Program-made: the position numbers and the translations under genes
Assembly: GCA_944387635.1 (NCBI GenBank)
Contig: CALXFT010000005.1
Location: 1 to 55,697, forward strand
Length of the DNA stretch: 55,697 nt
Origin: an uncultured Oscillospiraceae bacterium
Lineage (GTDB): Bacteria > Bacillota > Clostridia > Oscillospirales > Oscillospiraceae
Direction of reading: 5' to 3'
In this document: positions 8,010-17,028 of the stretch, in pieces
How the letters are laid out: every line of letters starts with the position of its first letter
How positions within the stretch are numbered: position 1 is the first letter of the stretch
Notes under the pieces: generated by a model
Told to the model about the DNA's origin: nothing
What the model saw: the letters and a program-made list of their open reading frames with translations, nothing else
The model's database searches: none

Positions 8010-9293
8010 ATGGCGAAAAAAATCGACCAGCCGATCCGCTGCAGCTTTTGCGGAAAGCGGGAGAACCAGGCGTCACGGCTGATTGCCGGTCCTGGTGTAT
8101 ACATCTGCAGCGATTGCGTTGCTGCCTGCACGGAGCTTCTGCGGGATGAGTACGACTTTGGGACTGCGTCCCGGCTTCCCGCTCCGGAGAAGCTGCCCAG
8201 CCCCATGGAGATGAAATCCTTCATGGATCGCTACATCATCGGCCAGGATGACGCCAAGGTGGCGCTGGCCGTAGCGGTATACAACCATTATAAGCGGATC
8301 TACTTCGGCGCCGAGTCTGAAGTGGAACTGCAAAAGAGCAATATCCTGCTCATCGGTCCCACTGGCAGCGGCAAGACGCTCTTTGCCCAGACCCTTGCAA
8401 AGATCCTGAATGTTCCCTTTGCCATTGCGGACGCCACGACTCTGACCGAGGCCGGCTATGTGGGCGACGACGTGGAGAACATTCTCCTGCGTCTGCTGCA
8501 GGCAGCGGACTTTGATGTGGAGCTGGCCCAGCGGGGCATCATCTATATTGACGAGATGGATAAGATTGCCCGCAAGAGCGAGAATACTTCCATCACCCGG
8601 GACGTATCCGGCGAGGGCGTTCAGCAGGCCCTGCTGAAGATCCTGGAGGGGACGGTGGCCAATGTGCCGCCTCAGGGCGGACGGAAGCATCCCCAGCAGG
8701 AGATGATTCCCATCGACACCACCAATATCCTCTTTATCTGCGGCGGCGCCTTCGACGGCCTGGATAAGATCATTGAAAAGCGGGTGGATAAGAGCGCCAT
8801 CGGCTTCGATGCCCCGATCCAAAGCAGAAACAAGCGTGATGTGGGTGAGATCCTCAGCCAGGTAGAGCCCCATGACCTTCTGAAATTCGGTATCATTCCC
8901 GAGCTTGTGGGACGTATGCCTGTGATCACCACCCTGAAAAGCCTGACCCAGAGCGATCTGGTCCGCATTTTGGTGGAGCCGAAGAACGCCCTGACCAAGC
9001 AGTATCAGGCTTTGCTGCGGATGGACGGTGTGGAGCTGGAGATTACCGACGAGGCTTTGCTGCTTATTGCCCAGAAGGCTCTGGAGCGGCAAATCGGTGC
9101 GAGAGGCCTGCGAGCCATTATGGAGAAGGTTATGACCAGCATCATGTTCCTGATCCCGTCGGACCTTTCCATTAAAAAGGTCATTGTTACCCCCGAGGCC
9201 ATTGAGGGAGGCAGCCCCATCATTCAGCGGGACCCCGCTCATCCCAGAGAAACGCTCTCCGGCAAGAGCGGTTCCCTGCGGGCATCCTCCTGA
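8010..9293 (+). CDS. clpX: ATP-dependent Clp protease, ATP-binding subunit ClpX
   Basis: A 427-residue AAA+ unfoldase that feeds ClpP. The N-terminal zinc domain has Cys11, Cys14, Cys33 and Cys36. The AAA+ core has Walker A GPTGSGKT (116-123), the pore loop GYVGDD (149-154), Walker B IIYIDEMD (Asp181, Glu182) and the family motif [13 protein letters not shown]. The ATG at 8010 follows a modest GAGG. It lies 280 nt after clpP beyond a terminator and the hairpin array, so its expression may be set separately. Confidence 0.97.
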   Translation: MAKKIDQPIRCSFCGKRENQASRLIAGPGVYICSDCVAACTELLRDEYDFGTASRLPAPEKLPSPMEMKSFMDRYIIGQDDAKVALAVAVYNHYKRIYFGAESEVELQKSNILLIGPTGSGKTLFAQTLAKILNVPFAIADATTLTEAGYVGDDVENILLRLLQAADFDVELAQRGIIYIDEMDKIARKSENTSITRDVSGEGVQQALLKILEGTVANVPPQGGRKHPQQEMIPIDTTNILFICGGAFDGLDKIIEKRVDKSAIGFDAPIQSRNKRDVGEILSQVEPHDLLKFGIIPELVGRMPVITTLKSLTQSDLVRILVEPKNALTKQYQALLRMDGVELEITDEALLLIAQKALERQIGARGLRAIMEKVMTSIMFLIPSDLSIKKVIVTPEAIEGGSPIIQRDPAHPRETLSGKSGSLRASS

Positions 9294-9374
9294 TCGGGAA
9301 ACGAAAGAGGAACCCATTTTCTATCGTCGCTGAACCCCTGTTGTTTCGAGAAGCGATTTTTTGGAATATGCATG

Positions 9375-9406
9375 AAAAGGGGGCAGGGCACTGCCCCCTT
9401 TTGTTA
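9375..9406 (+). terminator. Terminator-like hairpin between clpX and lon
   Basis: Arms aaaagggggca (9375-9385) and tgccccctttt (9392-9402) with a 6-nt loop and a T-rich run. It ends only 7 nt before the AAGGAGG of lon, so it may act as an attenuator or an mRNA-end structure. Confidence 0.7.
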
Positions 9407-9423
9407 AAAAGGAGGGAGAACCC

Positions 9424-11826
9424 TTGTCTGAGACAATTTACACCGGGAAAATGCCCATCCTGGCTCTCCGGGGGCTGGCGGTTTTTCCGGAACAGACCGT
9501 TCACTTTGAAGTGGGACGACTTAAATCCGTCCGTGCTTTGGACGAGGCTATGCGGGCGGATCAGACCATTTTTCTGGTTCCGCAGAAAGATTTAATGACG
9601 GATGACCCGAAGTTCTCCGATCTGTATCCCGTGGGAACGGTGGCAAAAGTGAAGCAGGTCCTGAAGACCCAGGGTGAGAATCTGCGGATTCTGGTCACAG
9701 GCATCCACCGTGCCAGGATCGTGGAACTGGAGCAGACGGAGCCGTACCTCTGCGGCGCTGTCGAGTCCGTTGCTTGTACCGAGTCTTCGGACAGCCTTCG
9801 CTCCCACGCCCTGCGGCGGGAGGCAAACGCCCTGTACGGCATGTATTTGCAGCTGGCCGAACATCCTGCTCAGGTGGTCATGCTTCGCATGCTCTCCAGT
9901 GAGAGCGACGGTTTCCTGGCAGACTCCATTGCTCAGAATTCGGGCATGGACTTTTCGGATAAGGCGAAGCTGCTGTGCCAGCTCAATGGGACCCGCCGTC
10001 TGGAGACAGCCGTGGCCCTGCTTCGCCAGGAGATGGAGATGATCCAACTGGAGTCTGAGATCCAGGAGAAGACCAAGGCTGCCATCGACCAGAATCAAAA
10101 GGACTACTATCTGCGAGAGCAGATGAAGGTCATTCAGGAGGAACTGGGTGAGGGAGACAGCGACAACGAGATCAGCGACTATATCCAGAAGATCCAAGCC
10201 CTTCGCCTGGATGAAGACAACACAAACAAGCTTCTCAAGGATGTGGACCGACTGAAAAAGCAGCCCTTCGGATCTTCCGAGGGTGCGCTGCTGCGCAATT
10301 ATCTGGACACGGTCCTGGAGGTACCCTGGAATAAGAAGACCAAAGAACGGGTGGATGTGGCCGCGGCCCAGAAGATCCTGGAGCGGGACCACTACGGCCT
10401 GGAGAAGGTGAAAGAGCGCATCCTGCAGACCATCGCCGTTCGGCAGATGGCTCCGGAGATGCCGCCTCAGATCCTCTGCCTGGTGGGACCTCCCGGCGTA
10501 GGCAAGACTTCCATTTCCTACTCCATCGCCAAGAGCTTGAACCGGAAAATGGCCCGGATCTCCCTGGGCGGCGTTCACGATGAGGCGGATATCCGGGGCC
10601 ACCGGAAGACCTATGTGGGAGCCATGCCCGGCCGGATTATCAACGCAATGGTCCAGGCCGGCAGTCTCAACCCGGTCCTGCTGCTCGATGAGATCGACAA
10701 GATGGGCTCTGACTACCGTGGGGACCCCGGCGCGGCCCTTCTGGAGGTCCTGGACCCGGAGCAGAACAAGGTCTACCGGGACCATTATCTGGAGCTTCCC
10801 GTAGATCTTTCCGACGTGCTGTTTATCACCACTGCCAATACCCTGGACACCGTACCACGGCCCCTGCAGGACCGGATGGAGATCATCGAGCTCGGTTCCT
10901 ATACCGATGAAGAAAAGCTCATGATCGGTAAAAATCATCTGCTTCCCAAACAGCTGAAAAAGCACGGCTTGAAGAAGCAGCAGCTTCGCGTTACCGACGA
11001 CGCCATTCGGGAGATCATTTCCTGCTATACCCGGGAGTCCGGCGTTCGCAATCTGGAGCGGTCCTTTGGACAGATCTGCCGGAAAACCGCTATGCAGATC
11101 GTCACCCAGGAGGCTCCCAAGCGGATCACCGTCACCGGTTCCAATCTGGAAGAATTCCTGGGGCCGCGTAAGTTCCTGCCGGACCGGCTGCCTTACATGG
11201 ATCAGGTGGGACTGGTCACCGGCCTTGCCTGGACCAGTGTCGGCGGCGAGACCCTGGAAGTGGAAGTCAATGTTATGGACGGAAGCGGCAAGCTGGAACT
11301 GACCGGAAATCTGGGCGATGTGATGAAGGAATCTGCCCACGCGGCCCTGAGCTATATCCGTGCCAATGCCCAGAAGCTGGGCGTGGACCAGGATTTTTAC
11401 AAAACCAAGGATATTCACGTCCATTTCCCGGAAGGCGCGGTCCCCAAGGACGGACCCTCCGCAGGCGTCACTGTCTGTACGGCTATGGTTTCCGCCCTGA
11501 CCAATACCAGTGTGCGCCGGGATGTGGCCATGACCGGTGAGATCACCCTCCGCGGCCGCGTGATGCGGATCGGCGGGCTGAAGGAAAAAACCATGGCAGC
11601 CCTGCGCCATGGCATCCGCACCGTCATCATTCCCAAGGACAACGAGGCGGATCTGGAGGAAATCGATCAGACCGTACGCCGACAGCTGAATTTCATCAGC
11701 GCCCAGACCGTTGACACAGTCCTGGAAGCCGCGCTGAACCGGACGATCCCCATGGACCCGACTATGCTGGCGCCGATCCCCGAAGACGTGAAGCCCAAAG
11801 TGCGCAAGGCGCAGCTTCAGCAGTAA
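9424..11826 (+). CDS. lon: ATP-dependent protease Lon
   Basis: An 800-residue LonA. The N-terminal substrate domain begins with [14 protein letters not shown], followed by the coiled coil, an AAA+ domain with Walker A GPPGVGKT (355-362) and Walker [11 protein letters not shown], and the C-terminal protease domain. The catalytic dyad is Ser679 in DGPSAG and Lys722 in GGLKEK, the same numbers as in E. coli Lon. The start is TTG at 9424 with AAGGAGG upstream. It is followed after 10 nt by engB. Confidence 0.96.
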   Translation: MSETIYTGKMPILALRGLAVFPEQTVHFEVGRLKSVRALDEAMRADQTIFLVPQKDLMTDDPKFSDLYPVGTVAKVKQVLKTQGENLRILVTGIHRARIVELEQTEPYLCGAVESVACTESSDSLRSHALRREANALYGMYLQLAEHPAQVVMLRMLSSESDGFLADSIAQNSGMDFSDKAKLLCQLNGTRRLETAVALLRQEMEMIQLESEIQEKTKAAIDQNQKDYYLREQMKVIQEELGEGDSDNEISDYIQKIQALRLDEDNTNKLLKDVDRLKKQPFGSSEGALLRNYLDTVLEVPWNKKTKERVDVAAAQKILERDHYGLEKVKERILQTIAVRQMAPEMPPQILCLVGPPGVGKTSISYSIAKSLNRKMARISLGGVHDEADIRGHRKTYVGAMPGRIINAMVQAGSLNPVLLLDEIDKMGSDYRGDPGAALLEVLDPEQNKVYRDHYLELPVDLSDVLFITTANTLDTVPRPLQDRMEIIELGSYTDEEKLMIGKNHLLPKQLKKHGLKKQQLRVTDDAIREIISCYTRESGVRNLERSFGQICRKTAMQIVTQEAPKRITVTGSNLEEFLGPRKFLPDRLPYMDQVGLVTGLAWTSVGGETLEVEVNVMDGSGKLELTGNLGDVMKESAHAALSYIRANAQKLGVDQDFYKTKDIHVHFPEGAVPKDGPSAGVTVCTAMVSALTNTSVRRDVAMTGEITLRGRVMRIGGLKEKTMAALRHGIRTVIIPKDNEADLEEIDQTVRRQLNFISAQTVDTVLEAALNRTIPMDPTMLAPIPEDVKPKVRKAQLQQ

Positions 11827-11836
11827 AGGGGGGCCT

Positions 11837-12424
11837 ATGAATTTCCAGAAGGTTGAATTTCAGATATCTGCCGCCTCTGCCAAGGATTTTCCCGCCGACC
11901 GTCTGCCGGAGATCGCCTTCGCCGGAAAGTCCAACGTAGGCAAGTCTTCTGTGATCAATCGCCTTCTCCAGCGGAAGAACTTTGCCAGAGTGGGGGACAA
12001 GCCCGGCAAGACCGTTCACGTGAATTACTTTCGGATCGACAATGCCTGCTATTTTGTGGATCTGCCCGGATATGGATTTGCCAAGGTCTCCCAGAAGGAA
12101 AAGGAGCGGTGGGGAAAGCTCATGGAGGACTACTTTGCGGCAAACCGCATTGACCTGGGTATTCTGATCGTGGATTACCGGCATCCGCCCACCAATAACG
12201 ACATTACCATGGCCAACTGGTTTCTGCAAAGCGGATGTCCCTTTGTAGTCGTGGCAAACAAAATGGACAAGCTGAAAAAGAGCGAGCTGGAGCCGAACCT
12301 GAAGACCATCCGGGAGGATCTGGAGCTTCCCGAGACGTGCTCTGTCATTCCTTTTTCCGCGGAGAAAGGAAACGGAAGGGACGAGCTGGTCCGGCAGATC
12401 CTGGCAGCGGTACACAAATCCTAA
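11837..12424 (+). CDS. engB: Ribosome biogenesis GTPase EngB/YsxC
   Basis: A 195-residue Ras-like GTPase needed for 50S assembly. Motifs: G1 GKSNVGKSS (30-38), G3 DLPG (75-78), G4 NKMD (141-144) and the family stretch VDYRHPPTNND. It starts 10 nt after lon, an arrangement conserved in Bacillus and Clostridia, and closes the quality-control block. Confidence 0.95.
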   Translation: MNFQKVEFQISAASAKDFPADRLPEIAFAGKSNVGKSSVINRLLQRKNFARVGDKPGKTVHVNYFRIDNACYFVDLPGYGFAKVSQKEKERWGKLMEDYFAANRIDLGILIVDYRHPPTNNDITMANWFLQSGCPFVVVANKMDKLKKSELEPNLKTIREDLELPETCSVIPFSAEKGNGRDELVRQILAAVHKS

Positions 12425-12428
12425 CGGA

Positions 12429-12466
12429 AACACCCACGAAGAGGAATCAACCTTCTTCGTGGGTGT
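12429..12466. terminator. Terminator between engB and the convergent TSCPD gene
   Basis: Arms aacacccacgaag and cttcgtgggtgtt around a short inner stem (agg/cct). It lies between two convergent genes, so it may end transcription from both sides. Confidence 0.85.
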
Positions 12467-12497
12467 TCTCGTTTGTCTGTTGTTTCCTTGGTTGGGA

Positions 12498-12746
12498 TCA
12501 CTGCCGGGCCTTAGCGGCCTTCAGCGCCTGAGCCAGCTGATCGGGGCAGGAGGTGGATTTCATACCGCAGCGAATCCCTTCTACCCGGGCGATCACTTCA
12601 TCGATCTCCATGCCTTCCACCAGCTTGCCGATGCCCTTCAGGTTGCCGTTGCAGCCGCCCAGGAATTGGACGTTGCGAACCTTGGTGCCGTCCAGATCGA
12701 AGGAGATCATCTGCGAGCAGGTGCCTTTGGTTTTAAACTGATACAT
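12498..12746 (-). CDS. TSCPD-domain protein (TIGR03905-like)
   Basis: An 82-residue protein ending in a TSCPDQLAQAL motif, the mark of the TSCPD domain found in small clostridial proteins and at the C-terminus of some class II ribonucleotide reductases. Cysteines in KGTCSQM, GGCNGN and IRCGM may bind a metal. Its role is unknown. The ATG at 12746 has AAAGGAT upstream; the longer frame from 12827 has no ribosome binding site. Confidence 0.8.
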   Translation of the reverse strand: MYQFKTKGTCSQMISFDLDGTKVRNVQFLGGCNGNLKGIGKLVEGMEIDEVIARVEGIRCGMKSTSCPDQLAQALKAAKARQ

Positions 12747-12778
12747 AGTTATAATCCTTTCTGTTCCTTGAAAATACA

Positions 12779-12824
12779 GGAAGCTCTGATGAAATCGGCA
12801 AGAGCGGATGCCAAGAGCTTTTGG
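12779..12824. repeat. Dispersed intergenic repeat, copy 1
   Basis: This 46-nt stretch begins ggaagctctgatgaaa and matches about 36 of 46 bases of 53271-53316, in the same orientation. It occupies the gap 12747-12987, which holds no gene I can recognise. Confidence 0.5.
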
Positions 12825-12987
12825 CACAGCCGAAAGTTCAAAAAAGTGGAGGAATACTGTATATTTCCCACTTTTTCAGTTGTACGGATGGGACAAAAGA
12901 TCCGGCATTCCGGCGAAGACGATTTCTTCAGGGGTTCCATAGGGTTTCCCATAAACAGGACACATTCTGACAGCGTGCTGAAGAGCC

Positions 12988-13458
12988 TCAGAGCGTGATA
13001 TCCACGAGCTTTGCGTTCACCAACTGGGCAAGGGCCTCAGGTGGAACGATCATCTGATGGCCTCTGGCACCGGCGGAGACAGCGATTTCCTCCCAGAGGA
13101 TGCAGGATTCATCAAAAAATGTGGGATATTTTTTCTTCATCCCCACAGGACTGCATCCGCCCCGAATATAGCCGGTCAGACCCAAAAGCTCCTTTACGGC
13201 TACGGTTTCCATATTTTTGTCCCCGGCGGCCTTGGCCGCTTTTTTCAGATCCAGTTCACAGCAGACCGGAATGCAGAACACATTGATTCCGGTTTTCTCG
13301 CCCCGGGCCACCAGTGTCTTGAAAACTTGCTCCGGAGGCATTCCGATGGCTTCCGCGGCGTGGAGACCACTTAGGTTTGTCTCGTCCACCGGATAAGAGG
13401 ATTCCCGGCAGGGGATCTTTGCCTGCTGTACCAGACGGACGGCGTTTGTTTTTGTCAT
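12988..13458 (-). CDS. ybaK: Cys-tRNA(Pro)/Cys-tRNA deacylase YbaK/EbsC
   Basis: A 156-residue trans-editing protein of the YbaK/ProX superfamily, which hydrolyses Cys-tRNA(Pro) formed by mischarging. Family features include the N-terminal helix, the pocket segment FKTLVARG, KAAKAAGDKNME with the conserved lysine, and GGCSPVGMKK near residue 100. It is divergent from the tepA-like gene and has a strong promoter of its own. Confidence 0.9.
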   Translation of the reverse strand: MTKTNAVRLVQQAKIPCRESSYPVDETNLSGLHAAEAIGMPPEQVFKTLVARGEKTGINVFCIPVCCELDLKKAAKAAGDKNMETVAVKELLGLTGYIRGGCSPVGMKKKYPTFFDESCILWEEIAVSAGARGHQMIVPPEALAQLVNAKLVDITL

Positions 13459-13481
13459 TGTGCATCACCAATGGATATTAT
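13452..13481 (+). promoter_or_regulatory. Candidate promoter of the TepA-like gene
   Basis: TTGTCA (13452-13457), 18-bp spacer, TATTAT (13476-13481). It overlaps the -10 of the divergent ybaK promoter and would give a leader of about 130 nt. Confidence 0.35.
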
Positions 13482-13505
13482 ATGATAATTTCCATGCGGT
13501 TTCAA
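13477..13505 (-). promoter_or_regulatory. Promoter of ybaK
   Basis: Read on the minus strand: TTGAAA (13505-13500), 17-bp spacer, TATAAT (13482-13477). Confidence 0.75.
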
Positions 13506-13616
13506 GTGTGAATGATATGGAAAGGATGGGATATCCTAAATTCTGTCTACAGCCCGGCGGATCTGCGCCGTCTGCGCGGGGCCGGGATTCGTAAAATGAT
13601 TGTTTGGAGGCAGAAT

Positions 13617-14300
13617 ATGCGCGAAGATCCGGAAATGAAGAAACAGGAGCAGCAGCAAATTATTGAGCTGGGATCGGATATCACCAAAAGCAGCAAAGGC
13701 AGCATCTACACCCTGACCATCATCGGCCAGGTGGAGGGCCATCAGATGGCGCCGGAGACGGTAAAGACGACCAAATATGAGCATGTCCTGCCCCTGCTGG
13801 CAGGGATCGAGGAAAGCGACGACATTGACGGACTTCTTCTGCTGCTCAATACCGTAGGCGGCGATATTGAGGCGGGGCTAGCCATTGCCGAAATGATCGC
13901 CGGAATGAAAAAACCTACGGTTTCCCTGGTCCTGGGCGGCGGACATTCCATCGGTATTCCCCTGGCAGTGTGTACGAAAAAGTCGTTTATCACGCCTACG
14001 GCCAGCATGACGGTGCATCCGGTCCGCATGACCGGCCTTGTGGTCGGCGCGCCCCAGACCTTCCGGTATTTCCAGCGCATTCAGGAGCAGATCGCGGATT
14101 TTGTTACGTCCAATTCCCGGATCAGCCGCGAGGATTTTGAAGGGTATATGATGGCAACCGGGGAAATGGCAACGGATGTGGGAACCATTCTTTACGGAAA
14201 AGAAGCGGTATCCTCGGGCTTGATCGACAAGCTTGGAGGACTCAATGACGCCTTGTCTGCCCTGCATAAGATGATCCAAAGGCAGAAAAAGACCGATTGA
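13617..14300 (+). CDS. TepA-like ClpP-family serine protease
   Basis: A 227-residue ClpP-fold protein close to Bacillus TepA (YmfB). Ser111 in GGGHSIG and His134 in MTVHPVRMTG correspond to the nucleophile and base, and GLLLLLNTVGGDIEAG matches the strand before the oxyanion loop. TepA has been linked to spore protein degradation and protein translocation, but the role here is inferred only from the family. The ATG at 13617 is preceded by TTGGAGG; residues from the upstream ATG at 13512 are not family-like. It is not next to a Clp ATPase. Confidence 0.85.
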   Translation: MREDPEMKKQEQQQIIELGSDITKSSKGSIYTLTIIGQVEGHQMAPETVKTTKYEHVLPLLAGIEESDDIDGLLLLLNTVGGDIEAGLAIAEMIAGMKKPTVSLVLGGGHSIGIPLAVCTKKSFITPTASMTVHPVRMTGLVVGAPQTFRYFQRIQEQIADFVTSNSRISREDFEGYMMATGEMATDVGTILYGKEAVSSGLIDKLGGLNDALSALHKMIQRQKKTD

Positions 14301-14428
14301 GGGTGCCGCAGAGCAGAGTTTATCCTGCTTCCCGAAAATGGGGGTGGGGGAAAGGCGAGCCTGGGTACCGCGTTTCCCCCGTTTGCCCCGAAATGCGAGA
14401 CGTGATTGCCGAATCCGTTGGGAGTCGT

Positions 14429-14953
14429 TTATCTTTGAATCTCCCGCAAAATTGGCGCCAGATATTTCTTATCGGTCCAGTCGCAGGCCGAGTCTCCCGC
14501 TTCCATCAATGCCTGCTCCCATACTTCGTATTCAGATGGGGCTTTCTTCCCAACGGCTTTCCGCAGCATTTTGCACAGGTTTCTGTCAATGACCGTCATG
14601 GCGCTCATATCCCATGCCCCTCTGCAATAAAAGAGCGGAATGTTCGAGAGCTTTCCCTTCATGTTGTGATTTTTGATTTCTAGCATTGCCTTTTCTTCAT
14701 AGGGCGATGCTCCGGTGCAAAATACGATGATTTTTTTGTCCTGCAAATCGTCGATGTGCTTCTTCAAAAAAGACAATCCCGCAATGCCGGAAGCATAGAT
14801 GCCGCCGCCCAAAACAATCACATCATATTCCGCAATTGTACCCACAGAAATGTTCTCTAACGCGTCGCAGACAAATCCTGTCTCTTCCGCAAGCCAGTTG
14901 GCGTATTTTTTCGCTGCTCCGTATTTTGACTTGTATAAGATGATCCCTCTCAC
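14429..14953 (-). CDS. Flavodoxin-domain protein
   Basis: A 174-residue protein with an N-terminal FMN loop IILYKSKYGAAKKYA and VIVLGGGIYASGIAG in the middle, typical of the flavodoxin_5/HemG-like group. It probably acts as a soluble FMN carrier or reductase, with an unknown partner. The start is a GTG at 14953, 8 nt after GGAGG. The 128 nt between the TepA-like gene and this one hold nothing recognisable. Confidence 0.75.
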   Translation of the reverse strand: MRGIILYKSKYGAAKKYANWLAEETGFVCDALENISVGTIAEYDVIVLGGGIYASGIAGLSFLKKHIDDLQDKKIIVFCTGASPYEEKAMLEIKNHNMKGKLSNIPLFYCRGAWDMSAMTVIDRNLCKMLRKAVGKKAPSEYEVWEQALMEAGDSACDWTDKKYLAPILREIQR

Positions 14954-15012
14954 AAACCATTCCTCCAAGGCATGAATGAATGTAATTTGAGACACTGAAT
15001 TGTGTATTCCGA

Positions 15013-15041
15013 TTTACATGGAAAGTTGAAAGGTGTATAAT
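15013..15041 (+). promoter_or_regulatory. Promoter upstream of the 49-residue membrane protein
   Basis: TTTACA (15013-15018), 17-bp spacer, TATAAT (15036-15041). The leader would be about 170 nt and would contain the repeat at 15113-15159. Confidence 0.7.
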
Positions 15042-15112
15042 GCTATTGAGCGGTTCTTCTGCTTGCAGTTTACCGCGAATGGCGCGTATTGTCAAGGGGA
15101 CGCGAGCTATTT

Positions 15113-15159
15113 TAAAATATGCTTTTGGACTATGCGCGGCAAAGCGTTTCCGAAAGCGT
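15113..15159. repeat. Intergenic repeat shared with 41826-41874, copy 1
   Basis: A 47-nt stretch starting taaaatatgctt and ending ttccgaaagcgt resembles 41826-41874 closely. A stem gtccgtc/gacggac (15158-15187) follows. Confidence 0.5.
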
Positions 15160-15218
15160 CCGTCCTATGCGCTATGTTTCGACGGACTTGTATGACCATT
15201 CATGCAGGAGGAAAAACA

Positions 15219-15368
15219 ATGAAGGGTACAAAACTCATTTTATTCGGCATTGCGGTTATTTTGACCGGAATCGCGATTTCCACAATGAATTTCTTTGGAT
15301 TCTTAGGCGGAGGGGGTGGACTGATTCTCGCGCTCATCGGGCTATTCACCAAAGAAGACGCCGGATAA
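15219..15368 (+). CDS. Small membrane protein (49 residues)
   Basis: Two hydrophobic segments (residues 4-22 and 27-43) joined by a glycine stretch FLGGGGG, with a charged tail. It has a good GCAGGAGG 8 nt before the ATG. I do not recognise a family. It has its own promoter and lies between the flavodoxin and the XRE regulator. Confidence 0.6.
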   Translation: MKGTKLILFGIAVILTGIAISTMNFFGFLGGGGGLILALIGLFTKEDAG

Positions 15369-15489
15369 CCCCGGAAGGTCGAAATCGACGGGCAGCTTCC
15401 ATGAAACGAATTCCGCTGGCTTCCGCTTACGGAACCGTCATCCTTTCCTGATGGTTAATTTTTTTCGCCAAAAATAGAGATGCGCTCAA

Positions 15490-15518
15490 TTGTAACTTCT
15501 CCCGCCCGTTGGTATAAT
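15490..15518 (+). promoter_or_regulatory. Promoter of the XRE-TPR regulator
   Basis: TTGTAA (15490-15495), 17-bp spacer, TATAAT (15513-15518). Confidence 0.75.
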
Positions 15519-15564
15519 GAACGTACAGAGAGCTCTTTGATTTTTGCGCATGGGAGTGATTAGA

Positions 15565-16629
15565 ATGAAAATCAGCAATGTCCTGCAGGAACGGCGCAGG
15601 CTGCTTGGACTCACCCAGGAGGAAGTAGCCGAGTATCTCGGCGTTACGACGCCTGCGGTAAACAAGTGGGAAAAGGGCAGCACCTGCCCGGATATTTCCC
15701 TGCTGGCGCCCCTTGCCCGTCTGCTAAAGACCGATTTGAACACCCTTCTTGGGTTCTACGAGGAGATCACAGAGCAGGAGCTTATATCCATTTGTAAAGC
15801 AATCCGGGAGGAGGTGCTTGCCAATGGCTTGGACGCGGGTTTTGCGATTGCACAGGAACAGATTCGTCAATATCCAAACAGTGACACGCTTTTGTATAAC
15901 TCTGCCCTTCAGCTCCAGAGCCTGTTGGCTGCGGCAGCTTTGACCGAAGACCAGGTAAAAGCGTACATGAAACAGATTGAAGCCTGGTATGAACGGCTGG
16001 CAAAGTGTGAAGACCCAGTGATCCGAAACAATGCTTGCTTTATTCTTGCCGGCAGTGCCATTGCGCGGAAGGAATATGAGAAAGCGCAGGCATATCTGGA
16101 GGGGATACCGTGCCGGGAGAGCATGCCGGATAAGCGGCTGCTCCAGGCTGCCATCGACCTGGGGCAGGACCGGGCCGGGGAAGCGGCAAAGCGGCTGGAG
16201 CAAGCGCTTCTCAGATCCCTGAACGACGTGCAGATGATCCTGTATAAGCTTATAGACGCGAATCTGGCTCTGGGAGATCAGAAGACGGCGGTATATGTGG
16301 CCGAATGCGTGTCGAAGCTTGCAAAAGAATTTGATATGCATCCGTACAGCGCATTGGCAGCTTCCTTTCAGATCGAAGTCATGCAGCAGGACGCGGAGAA
16401 AACCATCGCTCTGCTTGAAAACATGCTGCGCGCCATGGCCGGAACGTGGAATATTCAGGACTCGCCGTTGTACCGCCATATTTCGGAAACAGCCACAGGC
16501 AGTTCGATGAGAGAAATGATGAAGCTTCTTCTGCAGGCACTCAGGCAATCGCCGGAGTTTGACTTTCTGCGTGGAAACGCGGCCTTTGAATCGCTGCTTT
16601 CCGAATACAGCGAACAGAACAACTCATAA
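15565..16629 (+). CDS. XRE-family regulator with TPR-like C-terminal region
   Basis: A 354-residue protein. Residues 5-60 form an HTH of the Cro/CI type (RRRLLGLTQEEVAEYLGV, VNKWEKGSTCPD), and the long helical remainder looks like TPR repeats. Such proteins often sense a peptide or partner protein. No obvious target gene follows: the next gene is convergent lacZ. The architecture matches the regulator at 23861. The ATG at 15565 has GGGAG upstream. Confidence 0.8.
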   Translation: MKISNVLQERRRLLGLTQEEVAEYLGVTTPAVNKWEKGSTCPDISLLAPLARLLKTDLNTLLGFYEEITEQELISICKAIREEVLANGLDAGFAIAQEQIRQYPNSDTLLYNSALQLQSLLAAAALTEDQVKAYMKQIEAWYERLAKCEDPVIRNNACFILAGSAIARKEYEKAQAYLEGIPCRESMPDKRLLQAAIDLGQDRAGEAAKRLEQALLRSLNDVQMILYKLIDANLALGDQKTAVYVAECVSKLAKEFDMHPYSALAASFQIEVMQQDAEKTIALLENMLRAMAGTWNIQDSPLYRHISETATGSSMREMMKLLLQALRQSPEFDFLRGNAAFESLLSEYSEQNNS

Positions 16630-17028
16630 AATCCAGTACATCCCGCCCCGCACCTTTACAGCGGGAAAAGACGCGTATTGCAGCTTATTGGACCGTAAAC
16701 GCATAGAAAGATCCGCGGGTCGTCTCATACTATTTCTTGATTTAATATTTCGTTTTACTTTGAAAGTCTCTTAAATAATGGTAAAATTCAAACATTTTTG
16801 ATGACTTTCATTTTTGCTGGCGCTGTACTCGGCATGGGGACTTACTATGAAAGCTCCGCATTCATAGTAAACTTCAAACAAATGCCCAGGAAGACACCGC
16901 CTTGCGGCGTTTGGGCATCGGCCAGGGCAAAAAGAGAGCTTGAAAGCCAAGACCTTCAAGCTCTCTTTGTGTTGTTCTGACCCTGTTATATTCCCCTGAA
17001 TGCAATCACAGCGGAATGCTTGTCCGCG
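16630..17028. other. Intergenic region between the XRE regulator and lacZ
   Basis: Contains the lacZ terminator (16931-16968) and a 9-bp inverted repeat (ttactatga near 16842 with tcatagtaa near 16864). No coding sequence is supported. Confidence 0.5.
16931..16968 (-). terminator. Terminator of lacZ
   Basis: A perfect 14-bp stem (16931-16944 with 16955-16968). Read on the minus strand it is followed by a short T run. Confidence 0.85.

Noticed and set aside
9592..11610. 672-codon minus-strand open frame
   Set aside because: Antisense of lon, whose motifs and catalytic dyad are clear.
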